From positions 126,623,450 to 126,687,449 of the forward strand of contig CP136069.1 in NCBI GenBank assembly GCA_032622095.1: a DNA stretch of 64,000 bases, given 5' to 3'. The number at the start of each line of letters is the position of its first letter. The stretch's first letter is position 1. Of this stretch, positions 34,701 to 44,026 are shown piece by piece. A model generated the notes under the pieces. That model saw only the letters and a program-made list of their open reading frames with translations, was not told where the DNA came from and did not search any database. The translations under genes and the position numbers were made by a program. This DNA is from Siphonodentalium dalli (Eukaryota; Mollusca; Scaphopoda; Gadilida; Siphonodentaliidae).

Positions 34701-35683
34701 ATGTTTTGGGTCGCACACAAAAAATAGGGTCGGTCTGGGAAACCCAAACCAAAACACTTTTTTTCTTTGGCCTTAATGTCTGGGCCTGATCCGACAGCGT
34801 ACTGGACAAATGACAAATTACCTGAACAAATGTTGTAATGGCGGGAAGTCAGCATTTTTAATATGGATCTTTATTCAGTGATCTCAAATGAGACTTCATC
34901 TTGACAAACTTGGTATCTGAGTCCTATAGTGAAAACGAAGGACTAATCACTACTGCTAATCCATTGGGGTTTCCCATCCTTGTCGCCATTTAGTGAAAAC
35001 GAGGGACTAATCACTACGGTTACATATCTTTATATGGTCACAATAAATGTATAACATGAGGTAATTCAACATGTCGATAATCGGGAATATGACGTCACGA
35101 TCAGTGCGCTCAATTCCTACTTTGGCAATATCAGGAATCAGAGATCACTACACTCCTGACTGAGTTCTGATTTTTGTCAGAATACCTTAACCAGGTTGCG
35201 ATTCCAGGCCTTAAGAAGATTCGACGAGAATCACCGAATCGATTCTCGAAAATTATTCTCGGGAAACTTTTTAATTTTCAGTGCTTTATGACTAACTTGA
35301 TTCGGCATTTGATTCTCGCAAAATTAAATGTATTTTGAGACCTGGATTCCCAGACGGCTAGCACGAGAGCCCAGTAGTAGGCAGTATGCTACCTCTCGAT
35401 TACCGACTTCCATTTAAACGTTTTGACTTCCACTCAATCAGGATGTGAACGTGTCTTTCGATTTATTTTGATAAGATTTTCCAAATTCCTTTAACAGTGC
35501 ACCTGCCAAAACTAAACACCTAATTTCGCGCAAATCATTGGTCAGATGACATGCCATAAGGCATAACCAAAATATAACAATATTCATGCCATGCTTCGAA
35601 GGCCCACTCTAAATATGTCATCCGTAGAATATAATCTTACCGACATCTGCGTCGAAAGGAGTGCTGACAGCAAAGAAAGGCAT
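10656..35683 (-). CDS. STAM: STAM, signal-transducing adaptor molecule (N-terminal exons, VHS domain)
   Basis: STAM pairs with Hrs as ESCRT-0 on endosomes and sorts ubiquitinated cargo; its N-terminal VHS domain contributes to ubiquitin binding. Five minus-strand exons join in frame: 35683-35641 ([14 protein letters not shown], phase 1), 27945-27861 ([14 protein letters not shown]...), 18971-18896 ([15 protein letters not shown]...), 18136-18038 ([20 protein letters not shown]...) and 10741-10656 ([19 protein letters not shown]...). All have AG/GT borders. The words [23 protein letters not shown] and CSRDF are STAM VHS hallmarks, and the short MPFF..PFD leader before EKAT matches a STAM start. 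Together they give about 130 residues. The end of VHS, the UIM, SH3 and GAT regions are not found and should lie to the left of the window. Introns of 0.8-9 kb are full of transposons. STAM versus other VHS proteins (Hrs, TOM1, GGA): the leader and EKAT.EMNT.EDWG favour STAM. Confidence 0.95.
10827..11223. repeat. Pair of about 95-bp palindromic repeats in inverted orientation
   Basis: 10827-10918 starts GCAGAATGAGGTCCCCAGAG and ends in a near-reverse complement (CTGTGACCTCATTCTGC), so it folds on itself. 11125-11223 is a second copy in the opposite orientation with GCTAGCATCACC-type loops. Both lie in the STAM intron after exon 4, on the 5' side of exon 5. Confidence 0.7.
11527..11584. repeat. 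Perfect 20-bp hairpin
   Basis: GTTCAGATAATAAGTTCAAC (11527-11546) is exactly reverse-complementary to 11565-11584, with an 18-nt loop. It lies in a STAM intron, about 90 bp from the outer MULE. Confidence 0.8.
12887..15618. mobile_element. Inner MULE transposon with transposase gene, level 4
   Basis: Long terminal inverted repeats of about 200 bp are made of tandem GGTCGTTTCGTACCAT motifs (12890-13085 and, inverted, 15405-15612). AATCGTAA occurs on both sides (12879-12886, 15619-15626), compatible with a MULE duplication of 8-9 bp, although the host sequence is itself repetitive (GTAATCGTAATC). It carries an intron-containing transposase gene on the plus strand. Confidence 0.85.
13403..15304 (+). 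pseudogene. MULE transposase with PHD-like zinc finger (frameshifted)
   Basis: Model: 13403-13484, 13744-14242, 14436-14647 and 14800-15304, all with GT/AG introns. Exon 1 plus the start of exon 2 encodes a PHD-like finger: C-x2-C-x12-C-x2-C-x4-H-x2-C (NCIDC...[13 protein letters not shown]). The transposase frame of 387 codons counted from 13796 has DGTF (D about 103), MDFE (D about 170), a GCYFHW C/H motif (about 190-195) and NNDTEGWH near the end, the MULE transposase pattern. The finger frame and the transposase frame differ: a TAG at 13784-13786 precedes the transposase frame and the finger frame stops about 60 nt later, so a frameshift near 13785 breaks the protein unless splicing differs. 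It lies between the terminal repeats of the inner MULE and would act on those ends. Family call is firm; activity is doubtful. Confidence 0.8.
17395..17680 (+). pseudogene. MULE transposase C-terminal remnant of the outer element
   Basis: After a TTTTTAG acceptor, an open frame (ATG at 17408, 90 aa) reads [20 protein letters not shown] then [17 protein letters not shown] and [12 protein letters not shown]. It aligns with the end of the inner MULE transposase ([45 protein letters not shown]). The catalytic part is missing, so the outer MULE is a decayed relative of the inner one. Confidence 0.7.
18038..18136 (-). CDS. STAM: STAM exon 4 (central VHS domain)
   Basis: 99 nt, exactly 33 codons, phase 0 at both ends. 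Acceptor TTTTTCAG, donor CAGAAG|GTAAAA. It begins [20 protein letters not shown] and ends LIFQK. It is the most conserved part of the domain. Confidence 0.94.
18896..18971 (-). CDS. STAM: STAM exon 3 (VHS domain)
   Basis: 76 nt. Acceptor ATTTTCAG, donor TTGGTG|GTAAG. The first base completes a glycine codon from exon 2, then [18 protein letters not shown] and TMQALV. It joins exon 4 in frame to give [15 protein letters not shown]. Confidence 0.93.
19234..20535. repeat. R1 tandem/dispersed repeat, copy B (with insert)
   Basis: Same start (AACTAGAGGTGTGACTG), same unit words and same end (GTTGCGGGGGGTATA) as 1-775; units are about 170 bp apart (19507, 19678, 19847). Copy B is about 490 bp longer because of an insert at about 19972-20452. 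Confidence 0.85.
19972..20452. mobile_element. Insert in R1 copy B, possibly hAT-like
   Basis: Absent from R1 copy A. Subterminal words ATGTGGCT are repeated on the left and their inverse AGCCACATA on the right (TAGATATGTGGCT against AGCCACATAAGTAG). The target is made of GGACGGACG runs, so no unambiguous duplication can be read. No coding sequence. Confidence 0.45.
20536..23714. other. No host gene; scattered transposon ends
   Basis: 20538 begins TAGTGTTGAAACGATTA, a hAT-like tip, with TCGACTAG-type words nearby and again at 22390-22430; a matching right tip is not convincing. AGGGTTTCCGCTA at 21146 and its inverse TAGCGGAAACCCT at about 22244-22256 could be ends of a relative of the 25339 element, but no target duplication is seen. 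23340-23440 repeats CATTCTGAATATAT about three times. The 110-aa frame at 22042-22374 has no features I recognise. This is STAM intron 2. Confidence 0.35.
23719..24496. mobile_element. TTAA-target MITE with about 110-bp inverted repeats
   Basis: Flanked by TTAA (23715-23718 and 24497-24500). The left end GGAGGTGAATTTTC and the inverse of the right end (GAAGGCG... AAATTTTC) match over about 110 bp with indels; both include CATTAT, then GTATGCTATAGTA, then ATAACAACA. TTAA targeting suggests piggyBac or Kolobok. The 123-aa minus frame inside (23829-24200) shows no known domain and is probably chance. Confidence 0.65.
25185..27717. mobile_element. hAT transposon (outer), 8-bp duplication
   Basis: Tips TAGTGATGAGCCGAT...ATCGGCTCATCACTA are perfect over 15 bp and both ends carry CAATCGGCCGATT words. 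Perfect 8-bp duplication ATTTTTAC (25177-25184 and 27718-27725). Its right end is 143 bp from STAM exon 2. A second hAT (25339-26654) is nested inside. No transposase recognised. Confidence 0.88.
25339..26654. mobile_element. hAT-like element CAGGGTTTCCGCC, nested copy
   Basis: Ends CAGGGTTTCCGCCAGG...CCTGGCGGAAACCCTG, a 16-bp perfect inverted repeat, with a 7-bp perfect flank GTAATAT (25332-25338 and 26655-26661). Inside are diverged tandem units of about 125 bp (TGGATGAAACTACTCA at about 25538 and 25651). No transposase. A truncated relative lies at 28152-28830. Confidence 0.82.
27861..27945 (-). CDS. STAM: STAM exon 2 (start of VHS domain)
   Basis: 85 nt. Acceptor TTTTTCAG, donor AATGG|GTAGGT. 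With one base from exon 1 it reads [20 protein letters not shown] then DKVQRTPNG. It lies just outside the right end of the hAT element at 25185-27717. Confidence 0.93.
28152..28830. mobile_element. Truncated second copy of the CAGGGTTTCCG hAT-like element
   Basis: It starts CAGGGTTTCCGTTAG and follows the 25339 element (CTCATTCCCCTCGCAGATGA; CAGCGTAATACATGTC; GGATGAAACTACTCA) to about the shared AACTCAATTATATTTTATAA and GTTGGCTAAAACTCTGTTC, then similarity ends; the right tip is missing. It lies upstream of STAM exon 2, in intron 1. Confidence 0.7.
28936..29790. repeat. R2 satellite, copy B
   Basis: Leader GAAAGTGTCAAAGACACTG, about four units with ATCCAAGATGGCTGCTGG and GAATGACCCCAAAATGA, then the family tail (CACACACACGGACGACGG, CCATGGCAATAGCTCA, GAGCTAAAAA). 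Confidence 0.9.
29791..32479. other. STAM intron 1 sequence, no gene seen
   Basis: AT-rich. The only recognisable piece is a hAT-like end at about 30425-30512, where ATCGATTAT-type words finish at TAGTGGCACCCTT (inverse AAGGGTGCCACTA); no partner end was found. Short frames at 31834-32055 and 32152-32388 lack domain features. Confidence 0.4.
32480..32835. repeat. Two-unit diverged repeat ending in GGACAGACGG runs
   Basis: Two units share AAAAAGGG(T/C)CATAACTC, TTCGAACTCGATCTGTATTT and TTTGAGTTAT, about 160 bp apart, followed by ACGGACAGACGGACAGAC. Organisation is like R1 but the sequence differs. Confidence 0.75.
33411..33491. repeat. Small palindromic repeat
   Basis: TTGGCTACGGCAATC on the left pairs with GATTGCCGAAGCCAA on the right with one mismatch; CGGCAA/TTGCCG words repeat between them. 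No protein or known RNA is evident. Confidence 0.5.
33767..34208. mobile_element. MITE with probable TA duplication
   Basis: Tips CTC(T)CGGGCTCCAAATAAA and inverse TTTATTTGGAGCCCAAGAG match over about 20 bp with one mismatch. TA lies on both sides (33765-33766, 34209-34210), as in Tc1/mariner-like insertions. Subterminal words GTGCAGACCCAAATAA repeat on both sides. No coding sequence. Confidence 0.6.
34211..35199. other. STAM intron 1, no gene seen
   Basis: 34670-34780 contains a G/C-rich repeat-like stretch (TTTTTTCGGCGGTGCG; GGTCGGTCTGGGAAACCC). GACTAATCACTAC occurs in two adjacent copies (about 34941 and 35006). No exon is recognisable. Confidence 0.4.
35205..35344. mobile_element. hAT-type MITE with 5-bp duplication, copy 3
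   Basis: A 140-bp element starts CAGGCCTTAAG and ends GAGACCTG. Perfect 5-bp flanks GATTC (35200-35204 and 35345-35349). Internal words match the other two copies (ATTCGACGAGAATCACC, TTGATTCGGCATTTGATTCT). Confidence 0.85.
35641..35683 (-). CDS. STAM: STAM exon 1 (start codon)
   Basis: 43 coding nt: ATG at 35683-35681, [14 protein letters not shown], then donor GATGTCG|GTAAG. I chose this start because the short MPFF leader matches STAM proteins and the phase fits exon 2. Upstream sequence looks like a CpG-containing promoter. Confidence 0.9.
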
Positions 35684-35830
35684 TTTAACGCCTTATTTCT
35701 TCGAAAATTTTACACCTATTTTCACAATTGTGTTGATTGAATGGCAAAGCGCATGCGTAATAATTGGAAATGACGTATTTTCTATTTTGGTTCCGGGTCA
35801 TCACGAGACCGTGTGTGTTGTTATATTTTT
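35684..35830 (-). promoter_or_regulatory. Probable STAM promoter / 5' UTR
   Basis: Directly upstream of the STAM start codon. It contains an NRF1-like palindrome GCGCATGCGT (35749-35758), a CRE-like TGACGTA (35771-35777) and an ETS-type TTCCGGG (35791-35797), a combination common in TATA-less housekeeping promoters. More CpG words (ACGCGCGTGGGAAACG) follow to about 35920. Inference from motifs only. Confidence 0.5.
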
Positions 35831-38800
35831 AGACTTCATCGATCGCAGAACGATATTATTAGACACGTTTAGTTACAACTTTGTTACACGTACGCGCGTG
35901 GGAAACGGGGTGTACGCGTGACGTGCTATTTAATACCGAACAATTGATTGTAAGTTGTGACAAGAAGGAAACCGAAAAACACAATTACCCTAGCACTGGG
36001 AAGTTGGGAACATATTAGCATATGAATCGAATTCATCGTCATAATCATAATTGTTAAAGCCAAGGCCTATTTAATTTCGAGTCAACTACAAACCCGGCTT
36101 CAATTTACAAAGCGAACAACAACAGTCAGTAGGGCCTACCGTAAACCGGGATAACTTTGAACACTTTTCGTGTTTCTCTGTCGATATTTTAAAAAAGCTA
36201 ATATTATGTAAGATCTGAATGCTTCCAAAAACATGGGAAGAAGTAGTCTTCTCAAAACAAAGGTCTTTTTTAATGTGTACCCACATTGATGACAGGGATA
36301 TTACAAAAACTGGTATTCAAAGTTACCACGACGTTTGGGGTAACTTTGAACACTCTGTCTGTATTCGCGAATGTGTCATATGAAAGCATCATTTTCAACT
36401 TGTTATAAAGATCGAGTATTCCTCATTTCTCAATGTGATGACATTCCTTAAACAGCTTGCACAAAATCACAAACATATAACTATATGGTGTTTGATGCAT
36501 ATGTAGTGTGTGCATGTGACGCTATGTGACCCATTATACCTACACCATAGGTAAGATTCGCACATTGCTTCAAGAACACAACAATCACGAAAATTTTGTT
36601 AATTCTGTTCTTCATATTTTTTTTAACACATACTATATGGTCCCTCGTTGCAAAAACCTCATTACGCTGATAGTCCAGGAGATATTGGTCAACCTCTGTA
36701 CCCCCCCCCCCCCCCCCCCCCAGGACTCAACTTCACCCCAACAATTTTCTTTATTAATGTCTCCTCTAATTTTTTTCACTTGATAACAAGAAAAAAAAGT
36801 GGCCGCAGAGACTCATGGCGGCCATTTTTTTTATATGCACCAGGTCTCTTTGCTCGCCGTTATAGTAAAGATGATATATCACATGCGGTCTTGTTTTTCG
36901 CTTGTTTCGTTATGCTAATATAAAACCCTTACAAATTAGCCAAAAATCCGACACCAGAATCCAATATGGCGGCCAAGATGGCCGCCGAAATGTGAAAATA
37001 TGCTATTTTTCTGACATTTCACCACCTTTCGTTTGTCTCTGTGGGAAAATATTGGCATTTTGTCATGATGTTATTCATTTATCGTATAGAAGAGTCATTG
37101 GCGAAGACATAGGGACCATAATATACATTCATTGTGTGATATTTTTGTCCGTTATCACGTTTTCCCAAATGCCGGTATAATATGTCAAAGCCGAATCAAC
37201 GCTAATAACGTGATGTAATGTTTCGAATCAATGAATGTTATTGCTATCATAACAACACCCATGCATATATATGTACAGGAGATAGTCGAACTAGGATTCC
37301 TCTTATACCTGAGTTGAAAAATATTCACCCCATTCCAAGATGGCGACCAAAATGGCCACCATAAATCAAAAATCGCCCAAAATCGCTGATTTTAACATCA
37401 GTGAGCATCATTGTCATGATAAATCCACACCTACTTACTATTGTGAGTTGGGAACACTTAGGCGAAGAACTTACTTTGTACCATATCCAAATAAAAGTCC
37501 CCCAAATCCAAAATGGCGCCCACAATGGCGGACAGATTTTAAAAAATCACCGAAATTCCCCCATATTCACACCATTGGGAATTATTGTAGAGACAACTCC
37601 ACACATGCTTACAGTTGAGTTGTAAATACTGAGGTGAAGTAATTACCTTATATCTCATGCAAGAAATGGTCTTCCAAATCGAAGATGGCTGCCAAAATGG
37701 CGACCGAAATTTGAAAACACGCCTGCATTCCTTTACTTTCTTACGATGGGCATTATTGTTTCGCGATTTCTACCCACCATTGCATGTTGATGTGGAATAT
37801 TGATATGACGTATTCATTATGGTTTGGCAATTGATACTCCCAGTCAAGATGGTGGCCAAACTGGCGTGCAGAAATTGAAAAGAAGTCGATTTTATCACAT
37901 GCTAATTTCAACTTTTTGTCATAATATCGGTATGTATTGACGAAACTGTACATAAACCATCTATTAGTTCAACTTAAACGTATCAAAACGCATGACATAG
38001 CTCGTATCCTTCTGGAAAGATGAAAACCCACAATTAATATCGCGATGTGGCATTTCGAAATCCATTCTCAACTCAGCGCCGATAATGGCCGTAACCGTAG
38101 GTGTGCCGAATAGTCATATCAGAACAATTACATGATAACATAGTCTGATTTGCCACGTCACGTCCATAATTATCTGGACCAGCTTCCATTTCTTTGTCAG
38201 ATAAATCTAGGTCGCTCACACCGACAAAGTATTCACTACTTCCTGGGAGAAGGGTCCCTCTAATCATAACGTTTCAAACAGCTCATTTTCCGGTGTCAGC
38301 TTACGATTTTAAATATTTGCTAAATATGGGATTTGTGCGTCATCTTGAACTAGGAAGGTATATGGTCGATGAGTATACAAGCTTACAGAAGGTCATCTCT
38401 ATGTATGTGTCTCATACCCCATGGGGATAACGCCATGTACAACTGGAGAACCAGGTAGCTAGTCACTTCTCAATAGATGGTTCGTCAACTCACAAACTCA
38501 GAGAACTCAAACTCAGTGGACAACTTTGACAGTGTTTCGAAGGTTGCTAGCTGTCGAATTCCCTTGGACAGATGTCTATCTGCTAAGGAGAAGACCATAG
38601 TGTACCGACTACCCACACGTCTTGACCATGATCCGAAGCAAACTGTGTGACGTCCAGCAGTTGTGTCGTCGAATATTTCCCAGCAGACAAGAACAATACT
38701 CGCGGTGCTAGTTTGCGGACATGCGCCATGATAGTGGGAATGAAATGGGCAACGGTATACACCACCCCTATACCTGGTGCATGGTTAAGATATAGAATGT

Positions 38801-41667
38801 AATGCGTGCCTTTTTTTTGGTGTGGTAAGATTGTATTTCCACATCCGTTTCGAAGCCGTTCTGATTCAACTTGACCAGACGAACAATTTTGTCTGGATAA
38901 TACTATGCTAGCCTCCCCCAAAACAGTCGGATGGACTAAAGAATAATGTCTTTATGCCATGAAGGCATGCGTTTTTGTTATCCTCTCGCAGGGTTAGTGT
39001 CAGTATGTGGGCTGTATTATTCAAGAAAATGTCAGGAACTGTGGTGCATTTATTTCACTATGTATTCATATAGCTTTATATATATATATATATATATATA
39101 ACTTTAGAATATAGTAGTTAATGTCTCATGTAGGACAATGGTGATATTACTAAGAAATCACTTGGTGTGCCCAACGTATGTTGAACTGAATGCCAGAGCT
39201 CATCAACGTAGCATTCCTCTGGATGTTCTTCGCGTTGAACATTTAACCCTTGTGTTGATGGCATTTGTACTTTCTTGAAACATACCGACCACCACCCAGC
39301 GTGAGTATGACATATCAGCCAACTATCAAATGCATCGCATTTAAGACTACACCCCAGTCTGGGTGGGGCTTACACAGTAGTAGCCAATGGTACACGCCTG
39401 GTCCAGTTGATTAAGAACGGCTTCCAAACGGATGGGAACATACAATCTTAGCATACAAGGAAAGCAAAGCCACACATGAGATCCTGTCTGAATCTAAAAC
39501 ATACCAAAATAAGGGGCGGTGCAGTCATGGTCCAATTTCATTTCCACTATCATGACACATTCCCGCAAACTAGCACCGTGTGTATTGTTATCATCTGCTT
39601 GGATCTGTTCGGTGAGACGATTGCTGGACGCCAACAAGATTGTTCTTATGATCATGTTCAAGAAGTGTGGGCATATTATGTATTATGGTCTACTGTGCCT
39701 TAGCAGAAAGGCATCCGTCAAATATCAGGCTTTCAACATTCGAAGCCATATACAGAAGTTGTCCGGGTACGTCAGTGCATTAGATGAGTATGTGAATTGA
39801 TGAACCATATATTGAGAAGAGGCTGTTTGCGAAGATCACCAGATGTACATGTTGTTATCCGCATTAGCTCACCAAAGCTGAAAATACGCAGATAGATAGG
39901 TCCTTCTGAAAGCTAGTATACGCATCGACCGAATACCTGTCTAGTTTATCGCACAATATGACGCCTATACCCCATATGTAGCATATGAATTATACCATAA
40001 GCTATACCACGAATGAAGCGCGCCAAGAAAAAGGATAAGAATTCAAATCTTTCGAAACAAACACGTGAGCTGGACACCGGCATATATATTGTTTGAAACA
40101 TTCCGATTAGTGGGACCCTTCTACAAGGAAGTGTAGAAAACTGTGTTGTTGTGAGCGAGATAGATTAATCTGACGAAGATACGGAAACTGGTCCAGATAA
40201 TGCTGAATGTGGCAAATCATAATAAGCTCAGGTACTGTTGTTTTTATTCTTGGAAGTTATAATTTGAATATTCGGCGCACCTATATAAGGTTACGACCAG
40301 TATGGGCCCTTTATAGTCAAGAATGGATTTTTAAATGTCACATCGTGATTGTGGGTTTTCATCCTTCCAAAAGGCTACGACTTATATTGGAACTAATAGA
40401 TGGCTTATAATATGTACCGTTTCGTCTATACAGATCGGTATTATGACAAAACGTTGAAATTAGTATGTGATAATATCGACTTCTTTTCAATTTCTGGCCA
40501 CCAGTTTTGCCGCCATCTTGACTGTGAGTATCAATTGCCAAACTTTAATGAATACTTAATATCAAAATTCCATATCAACATGTAATGGTGGGTAGACATC
40601 GCTAAACAATGACGCCCATCGTAAGAAAGTAAAGAAATGTAGACGTGTTTTCAAATTTCGGTCGCCATTTTGGCCGCCATCTTCGATTTGGAAGACCATT
40701 TCTTGCATGAGATATAAGGTAATTACTTCACTTCAGTATTCCAATTCAACTGTAAGCATGGTGGAGTTGTCTCGACAATAATGCCCAATAATGTGAATAT
40801 GAGGGAATTTCGGAGATTTTTCAAAATCTGTCCGCCATTGTGGGCGCCATTTTGGATTTGGGGGACTTTTATTTGGATATGGTACAAGGAAAGTTCTTCG
40901 CCTAAATGTTCCCAACTCATAATAGTAAGCAGGTGTGGAGTTGTCATGACAATAATGCTCACTGATGTTAAAATCAGTGATTTTCGGCATTTTTCTATTT
41001 CTGGTGGCCATTTTGGCCGCTATCTTGGTTTTGGGTGAATACTCATCAACTCAGGTATAAGAGGAATCCTAGCTCGAGTATCTCCTGCATATATATATAT
41101 ATATGTATGGGTGTTGTTATGATAACAGTAACATTCATTGATTCGAAACATTACATCGCTTTATTAACGTCGATTCGGCTTTGACCTATTATACCGGCAT
41201 TTGGGAAAACGTGATATCGGACAAAAATATCCCACAATGAATGTATATTATGGTCCCCATGTCTTCGCCAATGACTCTTCTATACGATAAATATATCACA
41301 TCACGCCAAGATGCCAATATTTTCCCACAGAGACAAACAAAAGGTGGTGAAATGTCAGAAAAATAGCATATTTTCACATTTCGGCGGCCATCTTGGCCGC
41401 CATATTGGATTCTGGTGTCGGATTTTTGGCTAATTTATAAGGTTTGTATATTAGCATAACGAATCGAGCGGAAAGCAAGACCGCATTTGATATCATCTTT
41501 ACTATAACGGCGATCAAAGAGACCTGGTGCATATAAATTTTTTTTCTTGTTAACAAGTGAAAAAAATTAGAGGAGACATTAAGAAAGAAAATTAGTGGGG
41601 TGAAGTTGAGTCCTGGGGGGGGGTGCAGAGGTTGACCAATATCTCCTGGACTATGAGGCTGAGTAGG

Positions 41668-42531
41668 TCATTGTCGCATGGTTTCTGGCAAAAAGACACC
41701 CAGGATATCTTAAACTGTCAAAAAGACACCCAGGATCTCTTAAAGGTACGGTTGGCCTTGGCGGTGGGTATCCTGTGAAAATATTTTCACCCGTCAAAAA
41801 CCACCACAAACAGAAAGAACAACAAAGTGTAGACAGACATTGTCCGCATGCAAATAAGAAATATCGCATAAACAGTATGTTATTGTCATATCTTTGACCA
41901 TTGTTATGTAAACAAAAGCTTAAAAAGTTACTTTTCTGGTGTTTGTTTATATTATGATGGTAAACATAAAGAGCGTTCTTTGTTGGTGAATTCCTGATAT
42001 GGAACGAATAAAGAGCGTTTATGCCATTTGTGTGTGATTAGCCAGCAGCATTGTGCTGTCTTCTGTAACACAATCAAGCTCTTGCTTATGTAAAATATAG
42101 TAAATCTTTATGATAACATGCTGTTTACGCGATGGTCATGGTATATATGAACGGAACTGTATGCGTTTTAATGTTTTTCTGTCTACGGTGATTGGAACAA
42201 ACATGAATATTTTCGACAACTAAGGCCTCACGTGCCTTTAAACTGTCAAAAAGACACCCAGGATCTCAAAGTCTCACCAAATTACAACGGGAAGTTTGTT
42301 TAGTCGTCTGCCATTAATGTTGGTCCAACTATCAAGGATGCGGAATCAGTGTGCGCTGTCAGTCAGACTCAAAGCCGAATTAAATTTCGTTGATATTTCA
42401 CTCCGATCACAAACACATAATTATTATAATAACGACTAAACAAAATTCCCGTTGTTTGGCGAGACTTTGAGATCCTGGGTGTCTTTTTGACAGTTTAAGA
42501 GATCCTGGGTGTCTGTTTGCCAGACAATGAC
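41668..42531. mobile_element. Inverted-repeat element inserted in the right foldback arm
   Basis: Terminal repeats are built from tandem copies of AAAAAGACACCCAGGATCTC separated by TTAAACTGTC: three copies on the left (the third after the nested MITE at 42238) and two on the right in inverse orientation. Both ends also share TCATTGTC. Without the nested MITE it is about 365 bp. The matching left arm lacks it. Target duplication not resolved. Confidence 0.6.
41744..42237. mobile_element. TTAA MITE, copy 1
   Basis: 494 bp, tips AGGTACGGTTGGCC and GGCCTCACGTGCCT, flanked by TTAA (41740-41743 and 42238-42241). It splits a tandem AAAAAGACACCCAGG unit of the surrounding element. A second copy lies inverted at 51886-52352. 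piggyBac- or Kolobok-type targeting. Confidence 0.85.
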
Positions 42532-43556
42532 ATATTCAGCTCCACCGAGGGGTAAAAAGCTATGTTTTGGAAGCTGTCCTCGTTGTACTTGTTAACATAC
42601 TCGAGATGTTTCAACTGATTTATCATGCAGTTGAACTTATGGTTCTTATTGTATATGTACGGCATCCCAACAATGAGTACCGTATACATTTTTGAGCTAA
42701 AATAGCAAGGTGCCAATAATGGCACAATCACTGTCAATGCCTGACAATTATGAACAATGGAATTTAGAAAAAAACAAACATTGTTGGTACTCTCAGTCTC
42801 AGTGCAATGCACACATTCATCTTAGTATATTGCGAACATAATTCAAGATCATTAAATCTGACCACAAATAAACATGTTTTAATGATTTGCCAGGAAACAT
42901 AAATTATTACTAATAACCAGGTTTATAATTACGAATTTAGGTGACAGACAGGCATCACAGCCATATTTCAGACTTATTGACCGTTGCATCAGCGCACATA
43001 CACCGGGTTAAATCTGTCCACAGCATTTTTTATTCAATATATATTAGATTTGTAACCAGAATGAAATTATGTAAACATGAAAACACCACCATGCCTCACA
43101 AAAGCAGTCAAAATATTTAGAATAAGGAGAAATAGCTTACCCCCAACACCATTTTAAAAAATAATTGAAAATATGTTATAAACAAGTTAATATACATGTA
43201 TCGTAAAAAGCGACATTTCGTGACAGTGGGAGCGCTATTGTTAGGGTCATTGCGTGAATGGTGAGTGACAGAAGCCATTAATTATCAACTGCCCACATAA
43301 AGTTTCTAGTATATAACATTTTTCAAAAACAAAATCAAATTTTCCCACAAAAGAAAATATTTTGGCCATATAATACACAATAAGAAATAAAAATATGAGA
43401 AACGAAAATTTCAAGGCAGAACAAAAAGATAAAAACATAACAAACTGACATGCTATTTACTTTCAATATATTTCATTTACCGTAACATATTGAAAACTTT
43501 ATTTGAAAAAACGTTCATAGTTACCCCCGTGTTCAAAGTTACCCCGGTTTACGGTA

Positions 43557-43806
43557 TACCGTTATGTCTATTTCCAATAAGTGGGTGTTATTGTTATTAT
43601 AACTCCATACATGCATCTAGGATACCCGGGCTAGGACTCCTCTTCTGCTTGTCCCAAAAATTAAATATGGCGCACATAATTTGAAAAAATGGCGTACATT
43701 ATTTGAAAAAAATCACCGAATATCCTTCATAATCACATCAGCTGGCACTATTGTCATCACATTTCCATGCTTACAGTTGAGATGGAAATACTAAGGCGAA
43801 GTAACT
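43557..43806. repeat. Truncated foldback-arm copy, left part
   Basis: Diverged direct copy of the 37237-37640 part of the foldback arm (ATGGCGCACATAATTTGAAA; ATGCTTACAGTTGAG; GGCGAAGTAACT). It is interrupted at 43806 by the Bcl-2-bearing element and continues at 49693. Confidence 0.65.
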
Positions 43807-44026
43807 ATTGATGATATACCGCCCAGTTGGCCCCCAGATCAGGAACGATAACTCTATCCGAAGTACACGACCTATATTCTCTGCAGTACTCCTGTTGGTG
43901 GCAGTCTAGACAGTTTGACCTACATTCTCAGCAGTACCCCAGTTGGTGGCAGTCTAGACAGTTTTACCTATATTGTCCGTCCACGCATTGCATCATGGTA
44001 TATGTGTATACCGGTAGGCATGTCCA

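Larger units (their letters stand above)
36139..43554. mobile_element. Giant foldback element (about 7.4 kb)
   Basis: The outer tips are inverted repeats: left CCGTAAACCGGGATAACTTT, right (reverse complement) the same with GGG(G)TAAC, continuing to GAACAC. TA on each side suggests a TA duplication. The arms are inverted copies over about 2.8 kb: 36660-37960 pairs with 40400-41645, and 38080-38920 pairs with about 39440-40250; a TA microsatellite (about 39078-39100) lies in the roughly 0.5-kb centre. The arms contain many AAGATGGCGGCC/AAAATGGCG words. The inner arms keep matching protein-like text in one frame (HYH...PQTST..IV...C...F..T.AGR), but neither side is intact. No transposase recognised; superfamily unknown. 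Confidence 0.75.

Noticed and set aside
36526-36923. Proline-rich frames around a poly-C tract
   Set aside because: Caused by a C homopolymer of about 20 bases; the frame depends on its length.
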